Below, in pieces: positions 16,881 through 25,922 of a DNA stretch of 64,000 nucleotides. The DNA is from Acidianus brierleyi (GTDB lineage: Archaea > Thermoproteota > Thermoprotei_A > Sulfolobales > Sulfolobaceae), in contig NZ_CP029289.2 of NCBI RefSeq assembly GCF_003201835.2, positions 806,001 to 870,000 of the forward strand, given 5' to 3'. The notes under the pieces were generated by a model. That model was not told where the DNA came from and searched no databases. It saw only the letters and a program-made list of their open reading frames with translations. Position 1 is the stretch's first letter; each line of letters opens with the position of its first letter. Made by a program: the position numbers and the translations under genes.

Positions 16881-17990
16881 CTATTTTAATCCAATTGCCT
16901 CTTTAAATCTTCTCATAAAATCCTTAAACTGAAATTGTTTTGCTGTCTCCAGGCCATTTATAGATATTTTATCTGCAATAGGAGGATTATCTAATAAAAA
17001 CTCTATATTTTTAGCTATGGCTTTGTAATCATTTATTGGAACTATAATGGCATTTACACCGTCCACAGCATACTCTTTGGATCCCTCAGTATTAGTCATT
17101 ATAACTGGCGTTCCACATGCCATAGCTTCTAATCCTACTAAACCGAAACTTTCACGTGTTGATGGATATATAATAATATATGAACTAGCGTAAAAATTCT
17201 TTAATTCGTCTACTCTTAACCTTTTTACTTCTTTATACGGAAAATTAAGATTTAATTTAATGTCATCTTTATTTAAGATTTTTACTGAGAAATCATTTCT
17301 TCTGCTATATACTTCTTCTATAGCTTTTACAAATACATCAAATCCTTTATGAGCCTCATGTCTAGCTATTGTCGATATCACTCTTGGCCTTGATGATGGA
17401 GGCAAATATTCACAATTAAAAAAGTCATCAGCGATGAAATTTCCTATGTTAATAATTTTATTTGTATTAGAAAATTTTCTTAAATATGAAGTAGTGTAAT
17501 TAGATATGCTTAACATAGTCATAGGTAATGAAAATGACTTAGAAATTGCGTTTTTTACACCTTTCCATTGATCTTCTTCATACCAAGATTCTATAACATC
17601 TTGACAAAAACAATATTTCCCACCTGCTTTATATACTGCAGGTATAGTATACCATACAGTAGCTATGATTATATCACCTTTATTTTTCTTAATAAGATAT
17701 TCTAAAATTTTTAAATTTATCTTATATGGTATTTTTGTTAGAAAACTGAATTTATGAAATTTTTTATTAAATTCTAATAGATATTGTATGGAAAATATTG
17801 GACGTAATATTTTAGGTTGTGTAATAATCTTAGCATTTTTAACGGGATTATATCCAGAATAACCCCAGCCTACAAGCGTCACTATGTTTACTTCGTGTCC
17901 GTCTTCACTTAATCTATTTGCAATCCTATATATTTCTTGATCACCACCAGTACCTCCTAGCCCATACATTACAAATGTTATATTAACCAT
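16881..17990 (-). CDS. GT4 glycosyltransferase
   Basis: GT-B fold family 4. The N-terminal Rossmann domain begins NITFVMYGLGGTGGDQEIYRIA and the C-terminal donor domain has STRESFGLVGLEAMACGTPV with the EX7E pair. I choose the ATG at 17990 instead of the upstream in-frame ATG at 18014 because a TATA box (ATTTATATAT, centred near 18025) would place the transcript start near 17999, and the motif-bearing strand begins right after 17990. The enzyme transfers a sugar from an NDP- or GDP-sugar to a growing glycan. It is divergent from the next GT2 gene over about 140 bp. Confidence 0.85.
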   Translation of the reverse strand: MVNITFVMYGLGGTGGDQEIYRIANRLSEDGHEVNIVTLVGWGYSGYNPVKNAKIITQPKILRPIFSIQYLLEFNKKFHKFSFLTKIPYKINLKILEYLIKKNKGDIIIATVWYTIPAVYKAGGKYCFCQDVIESWYEEDQWKGVKNAISKSFSLPMTMLSISNYTTSYLRKFSNTNKIINIGNFIADDFFNCEYLPPSSRPRVISTIARHEAHKGFDVFVKAIEEVYSRRNDFSVKILNKDDIKLNLNFPYKEVKRLRVDELKNFYASSYIIIYPSTRESFGLVGLEAMACGTPVIMTNTEGSKEYAVDGVNAIIVPINDYKAIAKNIEFLLDNPPIADKISINGLETAKQFQFKDFMRRFKEAIGLK

Positions 17991-18090
17991 ATCTAGTTCA
18001 ATTAAGTATTTCATAAATAAATATATAAATTTTTATTTGCACAACTAATTTTTATAATATTTATGGTAAAATATTTAAGTAAGAACTACC

Positions 18091-18127
18091 TTATATATTT
18101 ATATATTTCTTTTTTTCAATTTTATTT
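18091..18127 (+). promoter_or_regulatory. Leaderless promoter shared by the GT2 trio
   Basis: TTATATATTTATATATTTC places a TATA box about 25 nt before the ATG at 18128. The same TATATTTC, seven-T run and CAATTTTATTT sequence precedes the inverted copy at 24881, and a close variant precedes the copy at 47258. The promoter is therefore part of the repeated unit. Confidence 0.7.
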
Positions 18128-19095
18128 ATGCCTTTCATTTCTGTTATTGTTACTGCTCATAATAGGAGGGAATATTTGAGGGATGCTGTTGATTCCGTTT
18201 TGAATCAAACAATTGATGATTATGAGATTATTGTTGTTAAGAATTTTAAGGACGAGATTGACGATTACTTGAAGGAGAACGGTGTTAAGAGCGTTCTAGT
18301 TGGTGACCAAACTCAAGGAATGGACGTTATATCAGGATTAAAGGAAGCTAGGGGTGAAGTAATATCCTTCCTTGACGACGATGACTTATTCTTGCCCAGG
18401 AAGCTGGAGAAGGTTAAGGAAGTATTCCAAGACGAAGAAGTAGGATACTATCATAACGCTTTTGAGAATTTTCTTGAAAGGACTCCCAATAATCTTGAGA
18501 AAATACATATTAAGAAAGATTACGATTATACTATAATAGACAACCAAGAAAAAGTAAAAAAATTCGGATTCATGTTCAATACCGAGACTGAAATAAATAG
18601 TAGTTCTATTAGTATTAGGAGAAGTCTTTTTAATAATAGTTTCTCTTATTTGGAGAAAATAAATCATGCAGTCGATGTTTTCATGTTTTATTTAGCTCTT
18701 ATGAGTGAGAAGAAGATTGTTGTTGATCCTGAAGTTCTTACTCTTTATAGAATTCATTCTAATAATACCTGGTTTTACATGAACGATGATTTTGAGAATT
18801 GGCTTGAACATAAGAAATCTTACATGGAGAAGGAAATTGAGGATTATATAACCATGCTGAATATGATAAAATCATCTTCTTTTGAAATATTTATAAAAGA
18901 ATATATTTTAGATTTAAAATTAAGATTGGCTAGGTTACCATCACCATATAATAATTCAAAATATAAAGCAACAATCAAAGACTATATAAAATTCTCTAAA
19001 AAAGATAAAAATATACGTTCTTTATTATCTAATTTAACTGCTTTTACTCCTAGTTTCATAAGACGAAAATTAGTTAAAAAATGGTATCAGGATGA
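18098..19095 (+). repeat. About 1-kb inverted repeat arm (GT2 copy 1)
   Basis: Nearly identical to 23916-24911 on the other strand, including the promoter and most of the coding region. Differences are confined to patches (near codons 102-118, 143-148 and 290-297 of the genes). Endpoints are approximate by eye. Confidence 0.85.
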
Positions 19096-19135
19096 AATTT
19101 CTAGAGCAAAGAATGTTAGTTCTATAAATAACTAA
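18128..19135 (+). CDS. GT2 glycosyltransferase, trio copy 1
   Basis: 335 residues, GT-A family 2. It starts MPFISVIVTAHNRREYL with a metal-binding FLDDDDLFLPRKLEK motif. The C-terminal part (MFYLALMSEKKIVVDPEVL, LYRIHSNNTWF) resembles family 2 enzymes acting on surface glycans. It has two close paralogues on the minus strand (24881 and 47258). It agrees with 24881 nearly throughout, but agrees with 47258 in the VGYYHNAFENFLERTPNN patch where 24881 differs, so the three are a mosaic. It converges with a secreted phosphoesterase gene, overlapping by 4 bp. Confidence 0.88.
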   Translation: MPFISVIVTAHNRREYLRDAVDSVLNQTIDDYEIIVVKNFKDEIDDYLKENGVKSVLVGDQTQGMDVISGLKEARGEVISFLDDDDLFLPRKLEKVKEVFQDEEVGYYHNAFENFLERTPNNLEKIHIKKDYDYTIIDNQEKVKKFGFMFNTETEINSSSISIRRSLFNNSFSYLEKINHAVDVFMFYLALMSEKKIVVDPEVLTLYRIHSNNTWFYMNDDFENWLEHKKSYMEKEIEDYITMLNMIKSSSFEIFIKEYILDLKLRLARLPSPYNNSKYKATIKDYIKFSKKDKNIRSLLSNLTAFTPSFIRRKLVKKWYQDEISRAKNVSSINN

Positions 19136-20769
19136 TGTTTCCTGATGATTAGAATAGCTACTATAATGGCAATACCTATTAGAATAGCTAGTGCTATTAT
19201 GAAATAATGATGAGGCTGTGAAGAGTGACTGTAAGTACAAGTAATACAGCTAGTAGTGGTTTGAGTTTGTGAAGTACTAGTTTGTGTAATTTGAGTAGTA
19301 GAAGTACTACTTTGAGTAATTTGACTAGTAGAAGAAATCTGTGTAGACGTTGTTACAGAACTTGTTGTTAAATTTTGAAATTGCATAACATAATTCAGTG
19401 TATTCTCATTTATATAGCCTTTCTCATAAAGTAGATAATAAGCAGTATAGTTTCCTTTAACATTAGCAACATAACCGTAATGAATAGGATATTGTAATGG
19501 AATAGGATAGCTCCAATTATTTGGATAAAGTATTATTGGTTCCCTTTGAACTGAGAAGTTAAATGACTGCAATAATCCGTATACGTTAGAATTAGCAACT
19601 ATTTTAGTTAGATATGGTAGATGCCAATTATAGTCTATAAATCCCAAAAGTGTGTATCCAGATATTGAATAATTATTTATCCAACCTTCTTTAGCATATG
19701 GAGAAATTATTAAGAGAGGAGTTCTTTGCCCAAGAATAGAATAATTATATATTCCCAATCCTTCTAAGTAATGATCGCATCCTTCACCGTAAGTATAGAT
19801 TATTGGGGGAGGAACTTGGTCGTAAAAACCTCCTCCTTCGTCAAAAGTTATGAAGATTACAGTAGAATTCCAATATTTACTTTCCATTATAGCATTTATG
19901 TACTTTACCAGATTAACTTGACCTTCGGTTAAATTGAAAGGTGGATGTAAATCTAAAGCTGAATGAGTATCGTGACCATCTCCGCCAGTAAACATTAGCC
20001 ATGAAACATCTGGTAGGCGGCCGTTTTTAAGATCTTGCAGAAAGACACTAGTATTAAAATAATGTGAAGAATAGTTTTGTGCTCCTGAAAATACTACTAG
20101 AGGAAAAGGTGGAAGAGATTGCCCTTGATAATAGCCATAGTCAAAATATGCCCATGATACTCCGTATTCACTTAATTGATACATTATAGTATTCTGAAAA
20201 GGAATTACTGAGGATGCATACCCGTCTCCTAAAATTTTTGTAGGATAACCAGTTAAGTATGCTACCCTATTTGGTTGAGTAGAAACTAAAACTGGAGAGA
20301 AATAATTATCTGAAAGAACGTATTCTTCAGCATAGTCCCACAGTAGTGGAACTTGTTCATAGGATACATAAGCTAGGGATTGCTTTCCTGAGCCCACTAT
20401 GAAACCGTTCATTGCTCCCCTATTCCAATCTGTATGATAAGCAGTATATCCCTCTGTAGGATCAGCTAAAATAACTGAATTTGCATAATATGGTTTCATT
20501 CCTCCCTTACTAATATTGTCAGGATTATATGGTATTATTACACTTAAATTAAGTCCAAGAGGTCTCATTACGGATTCAGTTACATTATTATATATTGGTG
20601 GATTACCGAAAGGATAGGTTCCAAAAAGATTATCGAAAGCATGATTCTCGAGAATTATAATAACTACGTGCTTTATTGGTGTTGCAGTCTGCCCTTGAGA
20701 TGGAATTAAAGGTAAAAACGCAAATATAAACGAAAAAAGTAGCACAAAGATAAGTATTTTCTTTATCAT
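19132..20769 (-). CDS. Secreted, membrane-anchored phosphoesterase (PLC/acid phosphatase type)
   Basis: 545 residues. An N-terminal signal (KKILIFVLLFSFIFAFLPL) leads into a phosphoesterase-family domain: VVIILENHAFDNLFGTYPF, NYFSPVLVSTQPNR, and the metal-site motif TFDEGGGFYDQVPPP. A long Ser/Thr/Gln-rich stalk (about residues 470-515) precedes a C-terminal membrane anchor (FIIALAILIGIAIIVAILII). It should act outside the cell on phosphate esters in acid, releasing phosphate or removing phospholipid/glycan phosphate. The Ser/Thr stalk is probably heavily glycosylated. It lies between the GT2 copy and the UDP-sugar operon, inside the large inverted repeats. Confidence 0.85.
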   Translation of the reverse strand: MIKKILIFVLLFSFIFAFLPLIPSQGQTATPIKHVVIIILENHAFDNLFGTYPFGNPPIYNNVTESVMRPLGLNLSVIIPYNPDNISKGGMKPYYANSVILADPTEGYTAYHTDWNRGAMNGFIVGSGKQSLAYVSYEQVPLLWDYAEEYVLSDNYFSPVLVSTQPNRVAYLTGYPTKILGDGYASSVIPFQNTIMYQLSEYGVSWAYFDYGYYQGQSLPPFPLVVFSGAQNYSSHYFNTSVFLQDLKNGRLPDVSWLMFTGGDGHDTHSALDLHPPFNLTEGQVNLVKYINAIMESKYWNSTVIFITFDEGGGFYDQVPPPIIYTYGEGCDHYLEGLGIYNYSILGQRTPLLIISPYAKEGWINNYSISGYTLLGFIDYNWHLPYLTKIVANSNVYGLLQSFNFSVQREPIILYPNNWSYPIPLQYPIHYGYVANVKGNYTAYYLLYEKGYINENTLNYVMQFQNLTTSSVTTSTQISSTSQITQSSTSTTQITQTSTSQTQTTTSCITCTYSHSSQPHHYFIIALAILIGIAIIVAILIIRKH

Positions 20770-20825
20770 GGGATATAATATAATAAAGCATTATTTAAAC
20801 TGGAATGTAAATTCCAATGAAGTTT

Positions 20826-21593
20826 TTACATTAAAATTTTTCTCAATGACGTAATATAATTTTCCACGTTGCCTAAATCGTATACATCGTTAACTTTTAT
20901 AGCACGAAATTCTCTTCCTTTCCTCATTAAATACTTAATACCATCAGTTAATTGTAATTCTCCTTCCCATTTTATTTCTCTTAATGCTGGAAAAATTTCT
21001 TCATTAAAATGATAGTATGGAACAATAATTAAATTAGATTTTGGATAAGCTGGCTTTTCTTCTACGTCCAATACCTTTTCTCCTTCAACAACAACTACAC
21101 CGTAAGGTCTTGGATCCTCTACTTCAGTAGTTAAAAAAGAATTTATTTTCATTTTTTCTAGTGGTATTTTTCCTAAAATAGTGTCTGCTGCAACTAGTAT
21201 GAAATCTTCTTCAACGAAAGGTTCTGCTCTAAGAACAGCATCTCCAAAGCCTCTTGGTTCTGATTGATTTACAAATGCTATGTTACTTCCCTCAATTTTT
21301 TGGTAAAAACTTCTTAGGTCTTCTGCTTGTTTAGTCTTTCCTTTATCCTCTAAATAAGAAATGAAATCGTAATCTGGAGTGAAATGATCTTCTATTACTC
21401 TTTTTCCTTTTCCTACTACTATTACGAAATCTCTAATTCCTGAATCAAATAATTGCTCAAAAATTATTTGAATAACAGGCTTAAAATTGCCTTGAAAAGG
21501 AATGGGAAACATTTCTTTAGGAATTTCTTTAGAAGCTGGAAGCATTCTAGTACCTAATCCAGCTGCAGTAATTACAGCATGCATTCTATTCAC
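20826..21593 (-). CDS. galU: UTP-glucose-1-phosphate uridylyltransferase
   Basis: 255 residues with the nucleotidyltransferase signature AVITAAGLGTRMLPASKEI and PKEMFPI, a GFGDAVLRAE substrate loop, VAADTILG, and VEEKPAYPKSN. Makes UDP-glucose from UTP and glucose-1-phosphate. It is the last gene of a three-gene minus-strand operon, overlapping the UDP-glucose dehydrogenase by 8 bp, so the pathway order is galU, dehydrogenase, then the epimerase/decarboxylase-like enzyme. It is somewhat short for the family but complete. Confidence 0.92.
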   Translation of the reverse strand: MNRMHAVITAAGLGTRMLPASKEIPKEMFPIPFQGNFKPVIQIIFEQLFDSGIRDFVIVVGKGKRVIEDHFTPDYDFISYLEDKGKTKQAEDLRSFYQKIEGSNIAFVNQSEPRGFGDAVLRAEPFVEEDFILVAADTILGKIPLEKMKINSFLTTEVEDPRPYGVVVVEGEKVLDVEEKPAYPKSNLIIVPYYHFNEEIFPALREIKWEGELQLTDGIKYLMRKGREFRAIKVNDVYDLGNVENYITSLRKILM

Positions 21594-22800
21594 CCAGGCC
21601 TATAGCTCTAAAACGCGTCCTATCCATTTTCGATGGATCTAGAATTCTTCTCCCATCTACTACATATTTACCTTTTAATAAGTCCTCAATACCATAAAAC
21701 TCTTTCCACTCTGTTGCTATTATTATACCATCAGAATCTCTTATACACTCTTCTTTGCTTACCATTTCTGCCTTATTAGTCCTAGCTTTTGGATCATAAG
21801 CTAAAACAATAGCACCTCTAGATTTAAGTATATCAATAATTTTTAACGCAATACTCTCTCTAGTGTCGTCAGTATCAGGCTTAAATGCTACACCCAAAAC
21901 ACATACCCTCTTATCCTTAATAGATCCTAGTAGTCCCTCAAGAAGGTTAACTACTCTCTTAGGTCTCTCCTCATTTACTTCAATGGCAGCTTCTATTATT
22001 CTCAACCTTTCGCCTACTTCTCTAGCAAAGGAAGTTATTGCTAAAGTATCCTTAGGGAAACAAGAACCTCCCCAACCTATTCCAGCCTTTAGGAAATAAG
22101 GAGAAATCCTCTTATCCATTCCGATAGCGTTAGCAATTACATTAACGTCGCATCCTATCCTTTCGCAAAGATTGGCAATTTCGTTAATAAAAGATATCTT
22201 AACTGCAAGAAAAGAATTAGCTGCATATTTTATCATTTCTGCTTCCTCCAAAGAAGTTCTCAAAATTGTAGACCCCGTGAATCTCCATAATCCTTCTACA
22301 ATATCTCCAGCCTTTTCGTTTTCACTTCCTATAACTATCCTATCCGGAGATTTTGTATCTAGGATAGCAGAACCTTCCTTTAAAAACTCTGGGTTAACAA
22401 CTACGTTTTCTCCTACTATATCCTTAACTTTCCTTGCTGTACCTGGAACCACTGTACTCTTTATTACTACTATGGAATCTGATAAGTACTCCTTCATCTT
22501 CTTAGCTGCATCAAAAACGTATCCTAAGTAAATCTTACCGTTAACAGTAGGTGTAGAGACAGTTATGAATACTACATCAACATCAGATAGGGAAGAATAG
22601 TCAGTCGTGAATTTAAGATTATTAAAGTTCTTCTCTATCATCTCTTGAAGTCCTGGATCATAAATGGGTGACCTCTTACAATTTAATCCTTGAACTCTGT
22701 TCTCATCTATGTCAATTCCAACAACCTTATGACCTTGTTCTGCTAAAACGACTCCAGTAGATAATCCTACGATGCCTAGTCCTACTATGCCTATTTTCAC
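21586..22800 (-). CDS. ugd: UDP-glucose 6-dehydrogenase
   Basis: 404 residues with three expected regions: the NAD-binding GIVGLGIVGLSTGVVLAEQG, the central EAEMIKYAANSFLAVKISFINE helix, and the catalytic Cys in GIGWGGSCFPKDT. The C-terminal domain has VLGVAFKPDTDDTRES. It oxidises UDP-glucose to UDP-glucuronate with two NAD. It overlaps both neighbours by 4-8 bp (translational coupling), and no other donor than UDP-glucose is suggested. UDP-mannose or GDP-mannose variants cannot be excluded, but the GalU neighbour argues for UDP-glucose. Confidence 0.92.
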   Translation of the reverse strand: MKIGIVGLGIVGLSTGVVLAEQGHKVVGIDIDENRVQGLNCKRSPIYDPGLQEMIEKNFNNLKFTTDYSSLSDVDVVFITVSTPTVNGKIYLGYVFDAAKKMKEYLSDSIVVIKSTVVPGTARKVKDIVGENVVVNPEFLKEGSAILDTKSPDRIVIGSENEKAGDIVEGLWRFTGSTILRTSLEEAEMIKYAANSFLAVKISFINEIANLCERIGCDVNVIANAIGMDKRISPYFLKAGIGWGGSCFPKDTLAITSFAREVGERLRIIEAAIEVNEERPKRVVNLLEGLLGSIKDKRVCVLGVAFKPDTDDTRESIALKIIDILKSRGAIVLAYDPKARTNKAEMVSKEECIRDSDGIIIATEWKEFYGIEDLLKGKYVVDGRRILDPSKMDRTRFRAIGLGE

Positions 22801-23705
22801 GATAAAACACCTTTAAACCATTCTATTGTTTTCATTAATCCATCGTCTAGCGAAATTTTAGGTTCCCAACCTAATTTTTCCTTAATTTTAGTAATGTCTG
22901 CTGCCCTCCTAGGTGGGTCATCTTGTCTTGGTGGGAGGAATTTTATTCTTGAAGATGATCCAGTAAGTGAGATTATCTTTTTTGCTAAATCAATTATCTT
23001 TACTTCCTTGTTTGATCCTATGTTGAATATTTCTCCTTTTAACCCTTTTCCTAACATTTTTAATGTTCCTTCTACCCAATCGTCAACGTATAGGAATGCT
23101 CTAGTTTGGTTACCGTCTCCGAAGATTGTTATGTCTTCTCCTTTTAGTGCTTGGTAAATAAAACGGGAAACTACTCTACCGTAAGTCCCGTCTTCTCTTA
23201 GTCTTGGTCCGTAAACGTTAAAAGGCCTTTGTATTCTCACGTCTAGTCCGTATTCCCTATAGTATGACATTATTAGTGCTTCTGAGAATCTCTTGCTCTC
23301 GTCGTAACAGCTTCTTATTCCTGTTGGGTTTACTTTTCCCCAGTAGTCTTCCGGTGTTGGTACTATTTCCGCGTGTCCGTAAATTTCAGAAGAAGACGTG
23401 TACAAGAAGGTTGCGTCGCTTTTTCTCGCTATTTCTAGTGCGTTGCGTGTTCCTAATGAGTTTGATAATGCTGTTTCTACAGGGTGTTGAATGTAGTCTT
23501 CTGGTGATGGTCTTGCTGCTAGGTGAATTACGTAGTCGAATTTTTCTTGAGTATCAAAGTTTTCTATTCTTTCTTTAATTATTTTGATTCCTTTTGGTAC
23601 GAATTTTGTTGTTGATAAGTCATCAACTACTGTAATTTCACCGTTCAAGGATTCGATAAGGTGTGATCCAAGAAATCCAGCTCCACCACTAATTAAATAT
23701 TTCAT
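22797..23705 (-). CDS. NAD-dependent sugar epimerase/decarboxylase, UDP-glucuronate decarboxylase-like
   Basis: 302 residues of the short-chain dehydrogenase superfamily: ISGGAGFLGSHLIESL for NAD, then YTSSSEIYG, and a catalytic CYDESKRFSEA (Tyr-x-x-x-Lys). RPFNVYGPRLREDGTYGRVV and FGDGNQTRAFLYVDD closely resemble UDP-xylose synthases. With the overlapping dehydrogenase, the likely sequence is UDP-glucuronate to UDP-xylose plus CO2. A UDP-glucose or UDP-glucuronate 4-epimerase is the alternative. First gene of the operon. Confidence 0.82.
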   Translation of the reverse strand: MKYLISGGAGFLGSHLIESLNGEITVVDDLSTTKFVPKGIKIIKERIENFDTQEKFDYVIHLAARPSPEDYIQHPVETALSNSLGTRNALEIARKSDATFLYTSSSEIYGHAEIVPTPEDYWGKVNPTGIRSCYDESKRFSEALIMSYYREYGLDVRIQRPFNVYGPRLREDGTYGRVVSRFIYQALKGEDITIFGDGNQTRAFLYVDDWVEGTLKMLGKGLKGEIFNIGSNKEVKIIDLAKKIISLTGSSSRIKFLPPRQDDPPRRAADITKIKEKLGWEPKISLDDGLMKTIEWFKGVLS

Positions 23706-23858
23706 GAAAACTAATATAGAGAGATATAAATTAAGCTTTATTAATAATCTATGGAATATTTTCTATATTTTGCCTTTTGAATACTATAGAAAATAAAGAA
23801 GATTTAATTAAATGAATGTAAAGATTACTCACATAAATATAGCTAAAGCCTTTCAAAT

Positions 23859-24881
23859 CTATGTAGAATTTTTAATCTTGGATACTTGTACAATTTTTTC
23901 TTGACTCGATCTTTCGTCTTGGTACCATTTTTTAACTAATTTGCGTCTTATGAAACTAGGAGTAAAAGCAGTTAAATTAGATAATAAAGAACGCAAACTT
24001 TTGTATCGATTATAATAGGCTATATAGTCTTTGATTGTTGCTTTATATTTTGAATTATTATATGGTGATGGTAACCTAGCCAATCTTAATTTTAAATCTA
24101 AAATATATTCTTTTATAAATATTTCAAAAGAAGATGATTTTATCATATTCAGCATGGTTATATAATCCTCAATTTCCTTCTCCATGTAAGATTTCTTATG
24201 TTCAAGCCAATTCTCAAAATCATCGTTCATGTAAAACCAGGTATTATTAGAATGAATTCTATAAAGAGTAAGAACTTCAGGATCAACAACAATCTTCTTC
24301 TCACTCATAAGAGCTAAATAAAACATGAAAACATCGACTGCATGATTTATTTTCTCCAAATAAGAGAAACTATTATTAAAAAGACTTCTCCTAATACTAA
24401 TAGAACTACTATTTATTTCAGTCTCGGTATTCATCATGAATTTGAATTTTTTTACTTTTTCTTGGTTGTCTATTATAGTATAATCGTAATCCTTCTTAAT
24501 ATGTATTTTATCAAGATTATTGGGAGTTTTATCCAGAAAATTCTCGTAAGCGTTATGGTAGTGGCCAACATTATCGTCTTGGAATACTTCCTTAACCTTC
24601 TCCAGCTTCCTGGGCAAGAATAAGTCATCGTCGTCAAGGAAGGATATTACTTCACCCCTAGCTTCCTTTAATCCTGATATAACGTCCATTCCTTGAGTTT
24701 GGTCACCAACTAGAACGCTCTTAACACCGTTCTCCTTCAAGTAATCGTCAATCTCGTCCTTAAAATTCTTAACAACAATAATCTCATAATCATCAATTGT
24801 TTGATTCAAAACGGAATCAACAGCATCCCTCAAATATTCCCTCCTATTATGAGCAGTAACAATAACAGAAATGAAAGGCAT
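23859..24881 (-). CDS. GT2 glycosyltransferase, trio copy 2
   Basis: 340 residues, GT-A family 2, paralogue of 18128 in the opposite direction. The first 100 codons are nucleotide-identical to that copy by my reading; codons 102-118 differ (DDNVGHYHNAYENFLDKTPNN), most of the rest again agrees, and the last 20 residues are unique. It has the same upstream sequence with a TATA box at 24901-24911, 25 nt before ATG. With copy 1 it forms large inverted repeats around the UDP-sugar operon and the phosphoesterase. It is divergent from the GT2 gene at 25053. Confidence 0.88.
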   Translation of the reverse strand: MPFISVIVTAHNRREYLRDAVDSVLNQTIDDYEIIVVKNFKDEIDDYLKENGVKSVLVGDQTQGMDVISGLKEARGEVISFLDDDDLFLPRKLEKVKEVFQDDNVGHYHNAYENFLDKTPNNLDKIHIKKDYDYTIIDNQEKVKKFKFMMNTETEINSSSISIRRSLFNNSFSYLEKINHAVDVFMFYLALMSEKKIVVDPEVLTLYRIHSNNTWFYMNDDFENWLEHKKSYMEKEIEDYITMLNMIKSSSFEIFIKEYILDLKLRLARLPSPYNNSKYKATIKDYIAYYNRYKSLRSLLSNLTAFTPSFIRRKLVKKWYQDERSSQEKIVQVSKIKNST

Positions 24882-24911
24882 AAATAAAATTGAAAAAAAG
24901 AAATATATAAA
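23916..24911 (-). repeat. About 1-kb inverted repeat arm (GT2 copy 2)
   Basis: Partner of 18098-19095. The 4.8-kb core between the arms holds the phosphoesterase, galU, ugd and UXS-like genes, so recombination would invert that cassette while leaving two intact glycosyltransferases. Confidence 0.85.
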
Positions 24912-25052
24912 ATAAAATGAAACAACACTCTAGTTTCTAAATTATGGCATAAACTTTGAAACTTTGTAGAAGATAATACATACGACTTATATAAAATATT
25001 GTTTAAATATAAAGGAAAGCTTATTATAAAAAGACGTATTTACAATTTTTAT

Positions 25053-25916
25053 ATGGTTAGCCTTAGTGTTAATATGATTTTTAGGAATGAGGAGCCTGTT
25101 GTTAAGAAAGTATTAGATAATATTTTCCAACAAATAGACGATGATACTGAAGTGATTCTTATTGATAATATGAGTAGGGATAGGACTTTTGATATTCTTA
25201 AGAGTTATGAGAGGGATAACGTTATAGTTGATCGTTATAATGGACCTAAAGGAGGAGCTAGGAATAAAGCATTAACTCTCTCACATGGTAAGTACATATT
25301 ATGTTTAGACGGAGACCAAATATATTATAACCTACAAAAATTAATTGATGAATACCTAAATAATTATAGTAACTATGGGCTAAAGGTTGGCAAAAGTTCT
25401 TTTCCTATTTTGGCTCCTAGGGAACTCCTGCTTAAAGTAGGAGGATGGAGAAACTTAGTACATATTGAAGACTGGGATCTATGGTTCAGACTAACGGATA
25501 GCTGCAAGTTTTTGTATCTTGCCAATAAGGATTACATTTTCGGCAAACATATGAGGGATCATAAGAAACATCATACTAAATGGCAAACAGCAAAAGGATT
25601 AATAGAAAGATATCGAGATTGGACTCTTACTGGTCTACCAGGCTATCCAGTTAGGAATGATCCAAAAGTTATTCCGTTTTATATAATCGGAAAATTGTTG
25701 GTTATTCCAAAATATAAAATGCTTGCTCACTATAAATGCACTAAAATCCTTAAGGACGATCTACCTAAAGAATTTCAAGGAATTGATTGGGATCTGAAGA
25801 GGTTTTACAACTTGCTAAAGTATGAAAAGATATATTGTAATGATCCTATCTTTGATAAAGCTATGAAAATCTTCGAGGAAAAATACGCTAAAAAGCCTGA
25901 AGCTTCTTTCCGATGA
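25053..25916 (+). CDS. GT2 glycosyltransferase, pair with 46120
   Basis: The frame is open from 24999, but I take the ATG at 25053 (MVSLSVNMIFRNEE) because the paralogue at 46120 starts there. 287 residues, GT-A: MSRDRTFDIL, YNGPKGGARNKAL, and LCLDGDQIYYN as the metal site; GGWRNLVHIEDWDLWFRL acts as the ED acceptor motif. Gene and paralogue agree strongly over nearly the whole length in inverted orientation, with clusters of differences (residues 30-40, 105-115 and the last third). It is 6 bp before a GT4 gene, so the two form an operon. Confidence 0.86.
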   Translation: MVSLSVNMIFRNEEPVVKKVLDNIFQQIDDDTEVILIDNMSRDRTFDILKSYERDNVIVDRYNGPKGGARNKALTLSHGKYILCLDGDQIYYNLQKLIDEYLNNYSNYGLKVGKSSFPILAPRELLLKVGGWRNLVHIEDWDLWFRLTDSCKFLYLANKDYIFGKHMRDHKKHHTKWQTAKGLIERYRDWTLTGLPGYPVRNDPKVIPFYIIGKLLVIPKYKMLAHYKCTKILKDDLPKEFQGIDWDLKRFYNLLKYEKIYCNDPIFDKAMKIFEEKYAKKPEASFR

Positions 25917-25922
25917 GCAAAT

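Noticed and set aside
21863..22531. Plus-strand frames within the UDP-glucose dehydrogenase region
   Set aside because: They are antisense to a clear enzyme gene with intact motifs.
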